In this document: in pieces, positions 11,201-21,554 of the stretch
How the letters are laid out: every line of letters starts with the position of its first letter
Position numbering within the stretch: the first letter of the stretch is position 1
From: Rebecca billardiae RCC1528
Taxonomy: Eukaryota > Haptophyta
Length of the DNA: 64,000 nt
Direction: 5' to 3'
Assembly: GCA_965240325.2 (NCBI GenBank)
Contig: OZ251237.1
Span: 1,116,001 to 1,180,000 of the forward strand
Notes under the pieces: model-generated
What the model was told of the DNA's origin: nothing
Database searches by the model: none
Seen by the model: the letters and a program-made list of their open reading frames with translations, nothing else
Program-made: the position numbers and the translations under genes

Positions 11201-13339
11201 GAGCAGCAGGTGGCAGCACTGCTGCCCGCCGCTCACCTCCTCCGCCCACGCGCGCAGCACGTGGTTGGCCCGCTGGCGCGCGGAGCACTGGTGGAACGCT
11301 CCGCCGCTGAGCACGCTCGCGCACGCCGCCTCGGCCGCGGTGCCGTTGGCGCGCGCGCACAGCTGCTCGCGCACGCTCTCCACCTCGTCGATGGAGTGCC
11401 TCGCGAGGACGACGCACCGCCGCTCGTGCGGACTGGTCCACAGCGCCATGGCCCACGCGCCCGACGCGCCGCCCACCACGCCCCCCTCGCTAGCCTCCGC
11501 GTCGGCGGCGGCGGTGGCCTCGTCGGCCTCTGTGTCGTTGGCCGCAACAGCGTCGGCGCCGAGCCGCATCGCGCCGGCCGAGAGCGCGCGGCAGTCGCGC
11601 GCGGCGCCGACGTCGCGCGCGGCGCAGCGCGGGCCGGTCCACCCGTCGTCGCACACGCACCGCGCGCGCCGCGGCCCGTCGCCGTCCGGCCCGAGCGAGC
11701 CGCCGACGCAGCGGCCGTGCGCTCTGCAGTCGCCCGCACCGCCGCCGCACGGCGCGCCGCCCGGCCGGACGGGCCGCAGCGGCTCGCCAGTGTCGCCCGG
11801 CGGCACGTACCGCTCGCGGTGCTTGCGGATGAAGTCGGTCGTCGGCCGCTCGGGCGGGTCGCACCCGACGTTCTTCGCGCCCTCGCGCTGGTACACGCGC
11901 ACGTGCTCCACCTCGTACTTGGTGGGCAGCATCGCGCACAGGTCGGCGAGCCACTGCCGGCTGTTGACGAGCGCGCCCGTGTCCTCGTCCAGCTCCATGC
12001 ACTCGGTGCACGCCGTGCGCGTGCAGTCGCTGCAGCAGTCGCAGCGCGTCTCGTCGCACCACGGCCAGCCCCACTTGGTCGAGAGGTCCACGTTGAGGAT
12101 CAGGTACATCGGCTCGTCCGGGATCTTGCGCCCGTCCATCGTGCCCTCGCCCTCGCCGTCGCGGAAGGAGATCGGGCGCTCGCGGGTGACGACGCTCGCG
12201 GGCACGGTGTACCGCGGCTCGTCGTCGACGGAGAAGCGCACGCGGCCGTCGTCGCCGCCGGTCCACTCGCACTGGTACGTGTGCTGCCCCTCGAAGTGCG
12301 CCTCGCCGATGCTGTGCATCGCCGAGAACGCGTCCGTGTGCAGCGTCTGCCCCTGGGGTGCGTAGACGTCGCCGAAGAATTCGTAGTTGAGCGAGATGTT
12401 CTGGCCGTGCGCGTAGATGGGGCCGTACGCCTCGGCGGTGGGCCAGAGCTCGGGGTAGTACGAGTACTCGCGGCCGTACTCGTTGGGCATGCACCCGTCG
12501 ATCGGCCGCTCCACCGCGTCGAACGGCTGGCCCGGCGCCGCCTGCAGCGACGTGGCGAGCATCGGCAGCGGCACGCGCGTGCGCTCGATCCAGCTCGGGT
12601 CGACGGGCGGGCACAACCCCGACTCGACCTTGTCGCCAAAGTCGTAGACGAACGTGCCGGGCATCGCCTCGACGATGTCTAGTTCGGGCGCGCCGCGCGC
12701 CTGCTGCCCGTCGCACCCGTCGATCTCCCACGTGCCCGCCTGGTTCGCGCGCCTGTGCTCGCGCGCCGGGCAGCTGTCCGTGTTGAAGGGCCACATCCGA
12801 TCGGTGCTGCGCGGGAACGTTGCGCGGGCGAGCTCGCCGACCATCCAGAACGCGGGCCAGAGGCCGGGCTGCGTCGAGCGGCCTGGGAGCTGGGCTGACA
12901 GCTCGACGAAGCCCTCCGTGAAGCAGAACTTGGACCAGCTCTGGATCATCGCAGACTCGTACGGCCGCTCGGCGCCGTCCTGGGCCTGCGCGAGCACATC
13001 GGCCACCGTCGTCTCGATGACGAGCTTGCCGCGCTCGGTGTACACGTGGGACGCGTCGTACGTGTTCACCTGCAGGTTCGTCTTGGGCTCCGACTCGATC
13101 GCCGTCCAGATCGGGTCGTGACCGTCGTCAAACGTCCGCCCGTCCTGCTCAAACTCGTCCGAGAAGACGAGCTCGTACCGCACGCCGTCCACGAGCTTGA
13201 AGCGCGCGCGCTCCGGCGTATCGGGGTCGACCCAGTCGGCATGGTCCGTCGCAGACGGCGCCGGCTGAAGCGCGAGCAGCAGCGCCGCCAGCGCCAGCCG
13301 CTGCCATCTTTGGCGCGGTGGTCGCGACAACGTCTCCAT
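3035..13339 (-). CDS. GH16 (KRE6/SKN1-like) - EGF - 1,3-beta-glucan synthase (GT48/FKS) fusion protein
   Basis: Uninterrupted frame of 3434 codons. The start at 13339 (context AACGATGG) opens a signal peptide with a hydrophobic run LALAALLLAL; the frame stays open 39 codons further upstream. Residues ~45-480 are a GH16 domain of the SKN1/KRE6 type, with the catalytic ELDIVE at ~219-224 and late motifs PMYLILNVDLSTKWGWP. An EGF signature, CVCDDGWTGPRC, follows near 560, then a membrane segment near 726-750. FKS1 domain 1 (LWGEAGNVRF) is at ~970-990. The GT48 core has SFSVLIPHYGE (~1665), RTVRGMMAYAKALEL, LPGHPILGDGKGDNQNHA (~2003) and GGVSKATKGLNLSEDVFAGM (~2140). Multiple membrane helices flank the core. 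GT48 enzymes extrude beta-1,3-glucan from UDP-glucose; GH16 relatives of KRE6 are linked to beta-1,6 branching. An acidic low-complexity loop (~1784-1867) and a long Ala/Pro/Ser-rich tail (after ~2640) extend it far beyond usual lengths. A role in chrysolaminarin or wall glucan synthesis is inferred. Confidence 0.93.
8238..8275 (-). repeat. (CCG)n run encoding poly-Gly in the glucan synthase
   Basis: A CCG microsatellite gives about a dozen consecutive Gly residues just after the SFSVLIPHYGE motif. It sits in an expected surface loop and is likely length-variable between strains. Confidence 0.8.
10181..10282 (-). repeat. Two tandem 51-bp units in the glucan synthase
   Basis: The bases at 10181-10231 are repeated almost exactly at 10232-10282. 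They encode two 17-residue copies of a GPRSHTGGSCGGGS-type segment between FKS1 domain 1 and the first GT48 membrane region. Length is a multiple of three, so the frame is kept. Confidence 0.85.
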
Positions 13340-13682
13340 CGTTTGGGGATCTTGGCCCGCCGCCAACTCCACAACTCTTAACGATAGCGGCTCCAGAGCG
13401 CCGTCTCGGACTCTCGGAAATGAGTGGTGCCCTTCTGACCAGTGAGCAATCAGCAATCGCCGGGGGTACCCCCCGTGCGTATGTAGTTACGACTTGGTTA
13501 GTGTAGCAGTACTCGATGATTAACTCATGAACCGAATTGAGAACATTTGACCTGTACGACGATAGTAATGTTGGTTGTGCTGAAGCTATAGATGATAGCC
13601 GGTGCGGGTGAAAGGGCACGATGGCGATTCCCCATCCATACTCCATACACAGTGAGCAGAGCTGACCAGCGGCGCACACGGC

Positions 13683-16546
13683 TCAGATGAGTCCACTGCT
13701 CTCCCAGATCTTCCACAATCTTCTGGTGAGGGTGTCGATGTGCGAGTTGATCGTGTGGCGGGATTGGTCGAGCCCCGTCAGCAGCTCAGTGTGCGCCTGC
13801 ATCAACGAATCCACCTTGCTGCTCGCACGCGCGTGCGGACCGGGCGCCCCGTCCGACACCCGCGATGAGAACCGCGCGCGCGCGCGCGCGCCGCTGCCCA
13901 CGTGCTGCGCGGGCTGGTGCGCGCGCGCGCGCGCACCGGGAGAGGTTGGTGTAGATGCGCTTGCGCCGCTCCATCTCGTTCTCGATGCGCGTCTGCTCGT
14001 CCGTGTCCTTGAAGTCGCGCTCGAGCACGGACTTGCGCTCCTCCGCCTCCGCCTCCATGTCAGCCTGCAGCGACGTCAGCTCCTCCTTCGTCAGCCACCC
14101 CTTGGCGCCCGTGTCGTACCGCTTGAGCACGAGGTCCGCGTTCGACCAGTACCGCCACGTCGGGAAGCGGTCGGACGGCTGCGCCAGGCCGGACGCGCGG
14201 AGGATCTCGCGGAGCTCGCTCTCGGTCACGATGCCGTCGGACAGCGCCTGCGTGATCTCGCGCTGCGTCTTGCGCGTGCGCAGCGCGATGATGAGGAACT
14301 TGTACTGCTTCTGCGCGAGCTGCACGATGATGCCGACCGTGTACTTGATCGTGTTGTACAGCTTCCGGCTCTGCGGGTCCTCCTTGAGCTCCTTCTTCGC
14401 CTGCGCGGGCGCGGCGTGCAGGGGCGCGCGCGTCGGGGCGGCGGGTGCGAGCCCCACGCGGGAGCGCGTCGGCGGGCGCGGCGCGCGCATCGCGCAGCGC
14501 GACCGCGGCGCGCGCACGCACGTGTGCGTATGACGAGGTGACGATGGCGACGAACATGTTGAGCAGCACGAACATGACGAAGATGGCGTACATGACGAAG
14601 AGCACCGGGCCGAGCAGCCGGTTCGCCTCGCGCAGCTCGTCCAGGTTCACGTCGCCCGAGAGCACGGCGAAGAGCGTGTAGAACGACTCGCCGCCCGTCG
14701 CAAACTCGAGCAGGTCGGTGCCGAACGAGAGCTGGAACGCCTGCATGAAGCCGAGGAAGACGATGGTGAACATGACGAGGAAGCCGACCAGGTCGGCGAA
14801 CGCGTGCGAGACCGTGCGGTTCAGCATCGAGAGCTGCGGCACCACCGTCGCAAACTTGAACATCGAGATGAACGAGAGGAGCACGTTGATTGACAGAATG
14901 TTCTGCGTCTCGTACATCGAGTCTGCGACCTTGTGGAAGTCGACGAACTGGTTGGCGCGCGGCGCGAGCGTGAGCGAGGTCAGCGTGCGCAGCGCGCTCA
15001 TCCGGCGCACCGTCACCACGATGTGCAGCCCGAGCGACGCGTACTGGATCACCGAGAACAGGTCCATGTGCGTGATGCCGTGCTCGAGCGCCAGCCAGAG
15101 CACGTACACCTTGCCCGCCGCGGTGTCGTCCGAGTCCATCTTGCGCGCGTCGCGCAGCACGCGCCGCGCCGTGCGCCAGTGCTTGCGCGTCTCCCACGCC
15201 ACCGTGCGCACGATGAGCACGAGGAAGAGCAGCTCGGCGACCAGCTTGAGGATGTCGAGCCGGTTGGGCGGCGGGAACGCGTCGGCGCGCGCCGTCAGGA
15301 ACATCAGGTGGCGCACGGGCGAGACGGTGTAGAAGGTGGCGACGCCGTACACGCCGCCGGTGAAGGGCATGGTCATGTCGATCGTGACGGAGCAGTACAG
15401 GTTGGACGGCGCGTTGTACGTCGTGAACAGCAGCTCGAGCACGCGCGTCTGCTGGTCGACGTACAGGTGGTCCTGCAGCTCGTCGATAAAGTCCTGCCAC
15501 TGCGAGAGCACGAGATCGGACGGGATGTCCATCTTGTGCAGCTTCTCCTCGGGCGTGAAGGTCTCGCCGCCCGTGCCCTCGCTCACGTCGCGCCGCCCGC
15601 CGCCGCCGCCGCCGCCGCCCGCGCGCAGCTGCCGCCGCCAGTCCGGCGCGTCCCCCTCCTCGCCGCCGCCCACGCGGATCGCGCCCGCGTCGGTGCGCGC
15701 GTCCTCGCCAAAGAGCCGACGGCCGATCATCGCGGGCCGCCGGCGCACGCGCGACTGGTCGATGAGCGCGGGGTCGATGCGGTAGTAGTTGCGCGGCACG
15801 CCGAACGGCTCGCCGCTCCACGACTCCGGGTCCGCGCTCGGCCGCGGGTAGCACGACTTGATGGTCGGCTGCGTGCCGCGCTCTCGGTAGACCGGCAGCT
15901 CAGCGCAGTTCTCCCACGTCGAGTTGATGCGCGCGGTCACGAGGCGGATCGCGCCGATCTTGCGGTGCGCGCGGTCCATGATGAACGGGCGGTCCTCCTT
16001 CGGCGTGCCGTCCTCGGAGAAGAGCTCCTCGCTCAGGATGTCCCGCAGGTACTCCCACATCTCGTTCACGTCCGCGATGCCCTCGTTCAGGTAGAACACC
16101 TCGCTCGGCCGGTCGTGCTTGTCAAACATGTGCGGCGGGTCGGCGAGCAGCGCCTCGCGCATGCGGTCGACGAGCGGGAACGCGTCCGGCAGCCCGTTCA
16201 TGTTCGTCGCGACCACGATCAGCACGATCAGGAAGAGCAAGTACTCGAAGAACTCGGCGAGGAACGTGAGCGTCGAGCGCAGGTCCTCGCGCGACGCCTT
16301 GGCGCGCACCTCGGTGCGCAGGGCGCCTACGGTGCTCAGCACGAGGCCGATGCGGCTGATGCGCCGGGCCGGCTTCGCCTCCTCCTCCTCCTCGTCCACA
16401 TCCAGCAGCTGAGCGCTCGAGAGCGCCTCCCTCGAGAGCCCGCTCTGGAGGATCGCCCGCTGGATGCCAGACTCGGCGGCGGTCGGCTCGCGCGCCCCGG
16501 CCGACATGCCGCTCACGCTCAGCGCCTTGCCGCTCTTCGACGACAT
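13683..16546 (-). CDS. Polycystin-2-like (TRPP/PKD2) cation channel
   Basis: Exons 14522-16546, 13937-14400 and 13683-13818 (first to last); introns of 121 and 118 bp begin GTGCGT/GTGCGC and end CAG. The product is 874 residues. After a polar N-terminus the first membrane helix (FEYLLFLIVLIVVATNM, ~100-120) is followed by a large extracellular domain of polycystin type, with NYYRIDPALI and GGVYGVATFYTVSPVRHLMF. The channel block has LVGFLVMFTIVFLGFMQAF and the pore region LSGDVNLDEL, then LLNMFVAIV. Exon 2 adds an EF-hand-like stretch (DTGAKGWLTKEEL, ~773). Exon 3 adds a short helical, coiled-coil-like tail ending at 13683. EF-hand plus coiled coil is the same layout as animal PKD2. PKD2 proteins are Ca2+-permeable channels of cilia, ER or plasma membrane. 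The second acceptor could be at CAG 13819 or three bases upstream. Confidence 0.92.
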
Positions 16547-16895
16547 GGCTCACGACGGGCACCCGCAGCCCCGCGGGCTGGCGCGATGCAACAGGGCCCG
16601 GCCCCGCCCGCCCGCCGGTGCTGGCTGGTCCTTGTTGGCGCCGGCGCGCCGCTGCTGGTCACCTGCCTCCACCCCCAAGAAGTCATGCGGGAGTCCGGGC
16701 CACTTGCAAGCGCGGCGCCTCCGACGCGGGCGCCATCGTGATCAAAGATGACCGCGCAACTTGGACGAAAGCGTTCGTCGTGCAAGTTTCTGGGGCTTTC
16801 CACGGGCGGACAAGGAATAATTGCGCGCAGCTTGCGTGCACGTGGACGGAGCTTCGCAACCGGCCCGGGCGGACCCCCCGTCGCTTGACGACGCG
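16547..16895. promoter_or_regulatory. Divergent intergenic region between polycystin and plastid-protein genes
   Basis: 349 bp between two outward-facing start codons (16546 minus, 16896 plus). It must hold both 5' leaders and promoters. It contains AGTCCGG at 16692-16698, a word shared with several other upstream regions here. No TATA box is evident. Confidence 0.5.
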
Positions 16896-17402
16896 ATGTC
16901 GAGGCTCGTCTTGGCCGCGGCGGCGGCGACGCTCGCGCTTCCCGGGGCGGAATCCTTCCACCAGCTAGGCGCACCGGCGCCGGGCGCGCGACGTGCGCGC
17001 GTCGTCATGCAGCATCATCCCTTTGTCGACCGCAACGCGCGGCTCTCCAATGCGGCGTTTGATCCGTACCCATTCTACGAGCCGGACACGGAGTTTGTGG
17101 GCACGATGAAGCCGGGAACGCGGCCTGAGAACGCGCCATATGACTCTGTCATGGGCCGCGCGCACTTGGTGGATAACACGAACGTCGTCGAGTGGTCGCT
17201 CGACGATCGTGCGCCGCTGATACGTGATCCTGACACCAAGTTCCTCGATTGGATCCGCGACAATGGCCTACTGTATGACGAGATGGGCGGCGACGATGCG
17301 TTCGTGCCCGCGGTGGAGGCCGCAGTCGTCCTCGAGGACGAGTTCGAGTTCGAGGATGGCATCGGGGGCCTTGGCTTCGAGGACGGCGAGAGTTTGCTCT
17401 AA
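16896..17402 (+). CDS. Small acidic protein with plastid-type bipartite presequence, function unknown
   Basis: I chose the Met at 16896 because it opens a clean signal peptide (MSRLVLAAAAATLALPGAES). A Phe follows at the likely cleavage point, then a basic Arg-rich stretch (APGARRARVVMQ). This is the ASAFAP-like pattern used for import into red-derived complex plastids. The 168-residue product then has aromatic, acidic sequence (FDPYPFYEPDTEFVGTMKPG) and ends with Glu/Asp-rich LEDEFEFEDGIGGLGFEDGE. No membrane segment or known catalytic motif is visible. I do not recognise the family; a soluble stromal or thylakoid-associated role is only a guess from targeting. The frame is open 25 codons upstream, but that extension would mask the signal peptide. 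Confidence 0.75.
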   Translation: MSRLVLAAAAATLALPGAESFHQLGAPAPGARRARVVMQHHPFVDRNARLSNAAFDPYPFYEPDTEFVGTMKPGTRPENAPYDSVMGRAHLVDNTNVVEWSLDDRAPLIRDPDTKFLDWIRDNGLLYDEMGGDDAFVPAVEAAVVLEDEFEFEDGIGGLGFEDGESLL

Positions 17403-18528
17403 AACGCTGGTGGCGGCCCCGGGAGCGGGCCTGGGAGCCCCGGTGGCCAGCCCGGGCCGCGCCCTGGCGCGCGCGGTCAGTGTCGGTCAGCGGACCGCGG
17501 ACACTAGCCACTGGTGGGACACTTCTGAGCGGGACAGGCTGCTGAGTCGCTCCGATCCCTGACACTGATTACTGAGTCTGCGGCATGCAGCCGCATGGGC
17601 CGGCTCCGGGCGGCGGCGTCACTGGCAATCGCGGATTACTACTTAGTACTTAACCGAGCTAAGCTATGCTGTCTACTATATCGGAACTATGATGAAGTAC
17701 TACGTAGTACTGTAGTACTGTATACGACGTTAAGCTACTGCTACTGTAAATCGCAATACGCGCCGCTTATACGGTAGTCATCGGTCCGCGCCGATAAGTG
17801 ATCGCGCGCGACCGTCACGGGTCCCGGCTTGCGCCAGTCTGAGTCTCAGTCAGTCAGTTAGGCCGGCAGGCCGCGCGACCGGTCCGGCTTGCGCCAGTCT
17901 CAGTGGCCCGCGCCGTGCCCGTGGCCGCGTGGGCGGGGCTCCGCCGCTCCGCATCGGATCAGCGGATCGGCCTCATCGACCGGCAGTCCGCCGGCTTAGA
18001 CCGGTCGTCACTACCGCCGTACCGGGCACCGGCGCGCGGTCGCACAGTAACCACTTAAACCAGTCGGCCGTGGGCCTGTGGCGCGCGGTCTAACCGCGTA
18101 CTTAGCTAGCATAATAAGCAGCACTCTCTGTGAGTGAGGCGCGGCCCGCGTCGGCTCGGCTGCACTGGCACTACTATAAACTGGCTATAGGCTGGCACCG
18201 CCGCACCGCACCCGTCGTCAGTCCGCGCGCGGACCCCGGTCGAGTGTGACCACAATCCACTATCCAGGAAAAGGCAGGATGCATCATGCTATTGAAGCCT
18301 ATTGCTAAGAGTACGAGTCGTCATCGTCATCATCATTACGTATGTCCGCCTAGCAGAACAGCGGCGCGCGCTATCCAACCGATTAAGACGATGGCGGCAG
18401 ACGGGCGATGGCTCGTGCGCAGTCGGCGCCGTATCCCACGTACACATACGTACACATACAGTATCGAGGAAGCAGCTCTGCCTGTCTGCCAGCTCATCTT
18501 GGTTGGATGCTGGCTGCAAGCAAGACGG
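17403..18528. other. Intergenic spacer without recognisable gene
   Basis: Mixed-composition DNA with simple words (CAGT, CGTC) and a 60-bp-spaced direct repeat whose core CCGGCTTGCGCCAGTCT occurs at about 17824-17840 and 17884-17900. Nothing coding is supported; it separates two converging transcription units. Confidence 0.6.
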
Positions 18529-19167
18529 TCAAATAGGCTTGACGCGAAAGTGAAGTCCGATCAGCGAGAAGACGAGGCACTTGATGTCCTGCACGAGGTA
18601 GTAGAAGATGCGCAGGCCTTCCGGGTCCTTACTTTCTTGCACATCTAGCAGCGAGCCAATCTTAGTCGTCACAAAGGAGATGTGCTCGCCATCGATCACG
18701 ACCTCGAGCTCCTGCCGTCCCATCTCGTCGGCGGTGGGCCACTGGTTGTCGTCCTCCTTGGTGATCTCGCTGTCATCGACGATTCGTTTGAGCTCACTCA
18801 CAACGCTCTGCGACACGTAGGCTGCGTGCACGAGACGCGCGGGGCCGCGACATCAGTACTTTCCCTGCCTGGGCGAACGTTGCGTGCGTGAACGTTGCGC
18901 GCACCCTCTTTCATGATCATGACATCGTTCTTGTAGTTGGAGTTGTTCGCATATCTCAGCCGCCCATCTGCTCGGAACTCAAACTCAAGGAATTCGTGGC
19001 CAAAACGACCTTTGTGGCCAACGCTGTAGACAGGCGCGCGAGTGTGCAGGGGAGGGGCCGGGCGAGCCGATGCGTGCTCAGCTGTCGAGAGCACGGACGC
19101 AAGGAGCACGCGACGCTAGCCCGGAATGCCGCACGTACTAGTAGCGGAGGTAGAATTCGTCTGCCAT
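18529..19167 (-). CDS. MAGOH: Mago nashi homolog, exon junction complex core
   Basis: Three exons: 19139-19167, 18905-19023 and 18529-18821; introns of 115 bp (GTACGT) and 83 bp (GTGCGC). The first exon is only 29 bp and encodes [10 protein letters not shown]. Splicing then gives [48 protein letters not shown] and the ending [13 protein letters not shown]. The total is 146 residues, the same as the human protein, with near-invariant sequence throughout, which validates all splice choices. Mago binds Y14 and, with eIF4A3, marks spliced mRNAs for export, localisation and nonsense-mediated decay. Its presence fits an intron-bearing genome. Confidence 0.98.
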
Positions 19168-20068
19168 CGATGCCCCCTTCTGCTAAGAGCCCTCCGGATC
19201 TGCGCGCCACGCTCGTGCCGTCGCGCGGCCACCCGTGTCGTTGTCGTAGCGAGCCGCAGCGCTCTCCCTTGGCTCTCCTCTGCTCAGCTCGCCCGATCCA
19301 GCAGCAGGCTCTGCAAGCTGGGTCTGCCGGGCGGGCACGATGGCGGACGCGCGGGGTCCGAGATCTGAGGCGGTCACGGCCACTAGAGCGCAACGCAGTC
19401 CCTCGGTGCTACCTACTGCACCAATACATCAAGCTCACCCGGTCAGTGTGGGACGGCGGGACTGCGGTGTCACGCGTCGGGCCGTCGGCGGCTCGGCCGC
19501 GCCCGTGCGGGGCGCGGGTGGGCTCGGAGTGGCACGGACCAGGCCGGCGTGATGGCCCGCGGCCCCGCGGCTGAGTTGACCTGCGCCAGTGCGGCGGTCC
19601 ACTGCTCTGTCAGGTACAGTGTCAGTGTCTAGCTCTGATGACAGTCTGACTGACAGACCGAGCCCGATAATGAGGTTGACGACAACTACTGACAACGGCC
19701 CCGGACGGGCCGAATCGCCATAAGCCGCGCCCGCTGGCTCGGCGGCGGCTAATAAGAGAGTAGAGAGTACGGAGGACTTCAGATCGAGTGATTAAGAGTT
19801 AGACCGGCGGCCAGATGCTAAGGCGTACTGTAACGGACTGACACGCGGCGGCGATCTCGCGGTCACAGCGCAGCATAGTGCCATAGTGCGGAGGTCAATA
19901 TCACTTTGTGAATTGACGCCGACGGGTCACGGGACCTCATCAGGACCGGCCAGGCACGGGGCCCGGATCAGCTACGGTGGAGCCGTGGAGGCGCAACCAC
20001 TGCCAGGATGAGGATCTGCAAGGCCGCACAGCACTCAGCAGCGAAGACGCGCGCCCCCTGTGAAGGCC
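19168..20068. other. Intergenic spacer without recognisable gene
   Basis: About 900 bp. Short open frames on both strands show no family signatures. GC-moderate sequence with dispersed short words; no hairpin or long repeat was noticed. Confidence 0.6.
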
Positions 20069-21456
20069 CTAAGCCACAGCCTCGTTCGAGTCGTTCGGCG
20101 CGACCTCGCCGATCCACTTCTTCAGGTCGGGCGGCTCGGCCATCGTGGCCTGGATCCATGGGTGTGCGAGCAGCGCGGACGCCCCCGGCCGCTGGCTCGG
20201 GTCGCGCGTCATGCACTCTTTCACAAAGCGCACGAGCTTCTCGTCCGCGGGCGGCGGCAGCTCGGGCGCATCGCCCTCGACGATGTTGTGCAGCAGCTCC
20301 CAGAAGATCATGCCCTGCCCCGCCTCCTCCGGCAGCAGCCCGCCGCCGGCCTCCCCGCCCTTGGACGAGGCGAACGGGTACCGCCCCGCCGCGCACTCCC
20401 ACAGCGTGACGCCGAGCGACCACACGTCCGAGTTGAACGAGTAGTCCGAGCCGTTGATGCGCTCGGGCGACATGTACGCGGCGGTGCCCACCCACGAGCG
20501 GGGGCGCGAGAAGGTGCTCGCCAGCTCGCCGCACATGCCGAGGTCGGCGAGCTTGACGTCGCCAGCGCTGCTGAGCAGCACGTTGCCCGGCTTGACGTCA
20601 CGGTGCACAATTTTGAGCGCCTGCAGCGCCTTGAGCCCGCGTAGCAGCTGCGTCGCGATCGCCGCGAGCACGCGCGCCTCGATCGGCCCCGATTTGCGCA
20701 GCACCTCGTGCAGGCTGCCGCGGTTCATGTACTCGAGCGCGATGTGGATGGCGCCGTCGGCGTAGAACGCGCCCAAGAAGCTGATGATGGCCGGCACGCG
20801 CCGCTCGCCACCCGCCGCGCCCTGCGCGCCCTCGGCGGCCGCGCCCTCGGCCTCCGTGCCCTCGAGCACGAGCGCGCGGTGCAGCACCCGCAGCTCCTGC
20901 AGAATCTGCTTGCGCTCACGCTCCGAGATGCCGAGGGAGATCATCTGCGCGCGGGGCGGCGCGGCGCGCGGGGCGGCCGGCGGTCAGGGCGCTTAGGTAG
21001 GCTCGGCACTCGCGCGTGGGCCTGCGCGCCGCCGGCTGCGCGTGCGGCGCACCTTGAGCGCCATGAGCTGCCCCGTGGGCTTGTGGCGGACGAGCTGAAC
21101 CACGCCGCTCGAGCCTTCGCCGAGAGGGCGAATGACGTCCATATGATCGCGCGTCATGCCCGAGTACTCGGTGTCAGTCTGCGCCGCACTAGCATTGGCA
21201 GCACCCTCCGCGCGGATCCGAAGCCCCTGCATGTTGAGTGACAAGTCGCCATCGCGGAGCGAGCCGGTGTCGGAGCTGCGCATGCACGCGCCAGGCGGCG
21301 CACAGGGTCAGGGCGGGCACCGCGCGAGGCACGCGCCTGACGGCGCGTGCAGGGCACGTACATCGCCACGCCATGCTCGCCCTGCTTGGCCGTGGACACG
21401 TCAAGCTTCAGGCCCGCCTTGAACTTCGCCTTGCTTTCACGCTTCGCGTCAGCCAT
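20069..21456 (-). CDS. MAP kinase kinase (MEK-like dual-specificity kinase)
   Basis: Exons 21362-21456, 21053-21275 and 20069-20944; introns of 86 and 108 bp. The product has 397 residues, like human MEK1 (393). The N-terminus has a basic cluster then LKL (KAKFKAGLKL), a plausible MAPK docking site. The kinase domain begins with GEGSSGVV. The ATP lysine is in MALK, joined across the second intron to MISLGIS. It continues with HRDVKPGN, DLG in place of DFG, and GTAAYMSPERI. The activation segment is ASTFSRPRSWVGT, with a T-x5-S spacing as in plant MAP2Ks. MAP2Ks phosphorylate Thr and Tyr in the activation loop of a MAPK. The gene shares a 98-bp divergent region with the oxygenase at 21555. Confidence 0.93.
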
Positions 21457-21554
21457 TGCCTTGACGGGAGACGGCCACAGCTTGCGCCCACGAGATTGCG
21501 CCGCCCGGCGTTCCGGCCACAGCGGGGCATTGGGCAAGCATCGAGGACCGCACG
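21457..21554. promoter_or_regulatory. 98-bp divergent promoter region (MAP2K / 2OG oxygenase)
   Basis: Start codons at 21456 (minus) and 21555 (plus) face away from each other with only 98 bp between. Any promoter elements and leaders must overlap in this space unless transcription starts within the neighbouring gene. Confidence 0.55.

Noticed and set aside
9788-12682. 964-codon open frame on the plus strand
   Set aside because: Antisense shadow of the GH16-GT48 gene. Arg/Ala/Val-rich with no domain; the opposite strand has clear GH16 and FKS motifs.
14933-16741. 602-codon open frame on the plus strand
   Set aside because: Antisense to the polycystin channel, composition-driven, with no recognisable motif.
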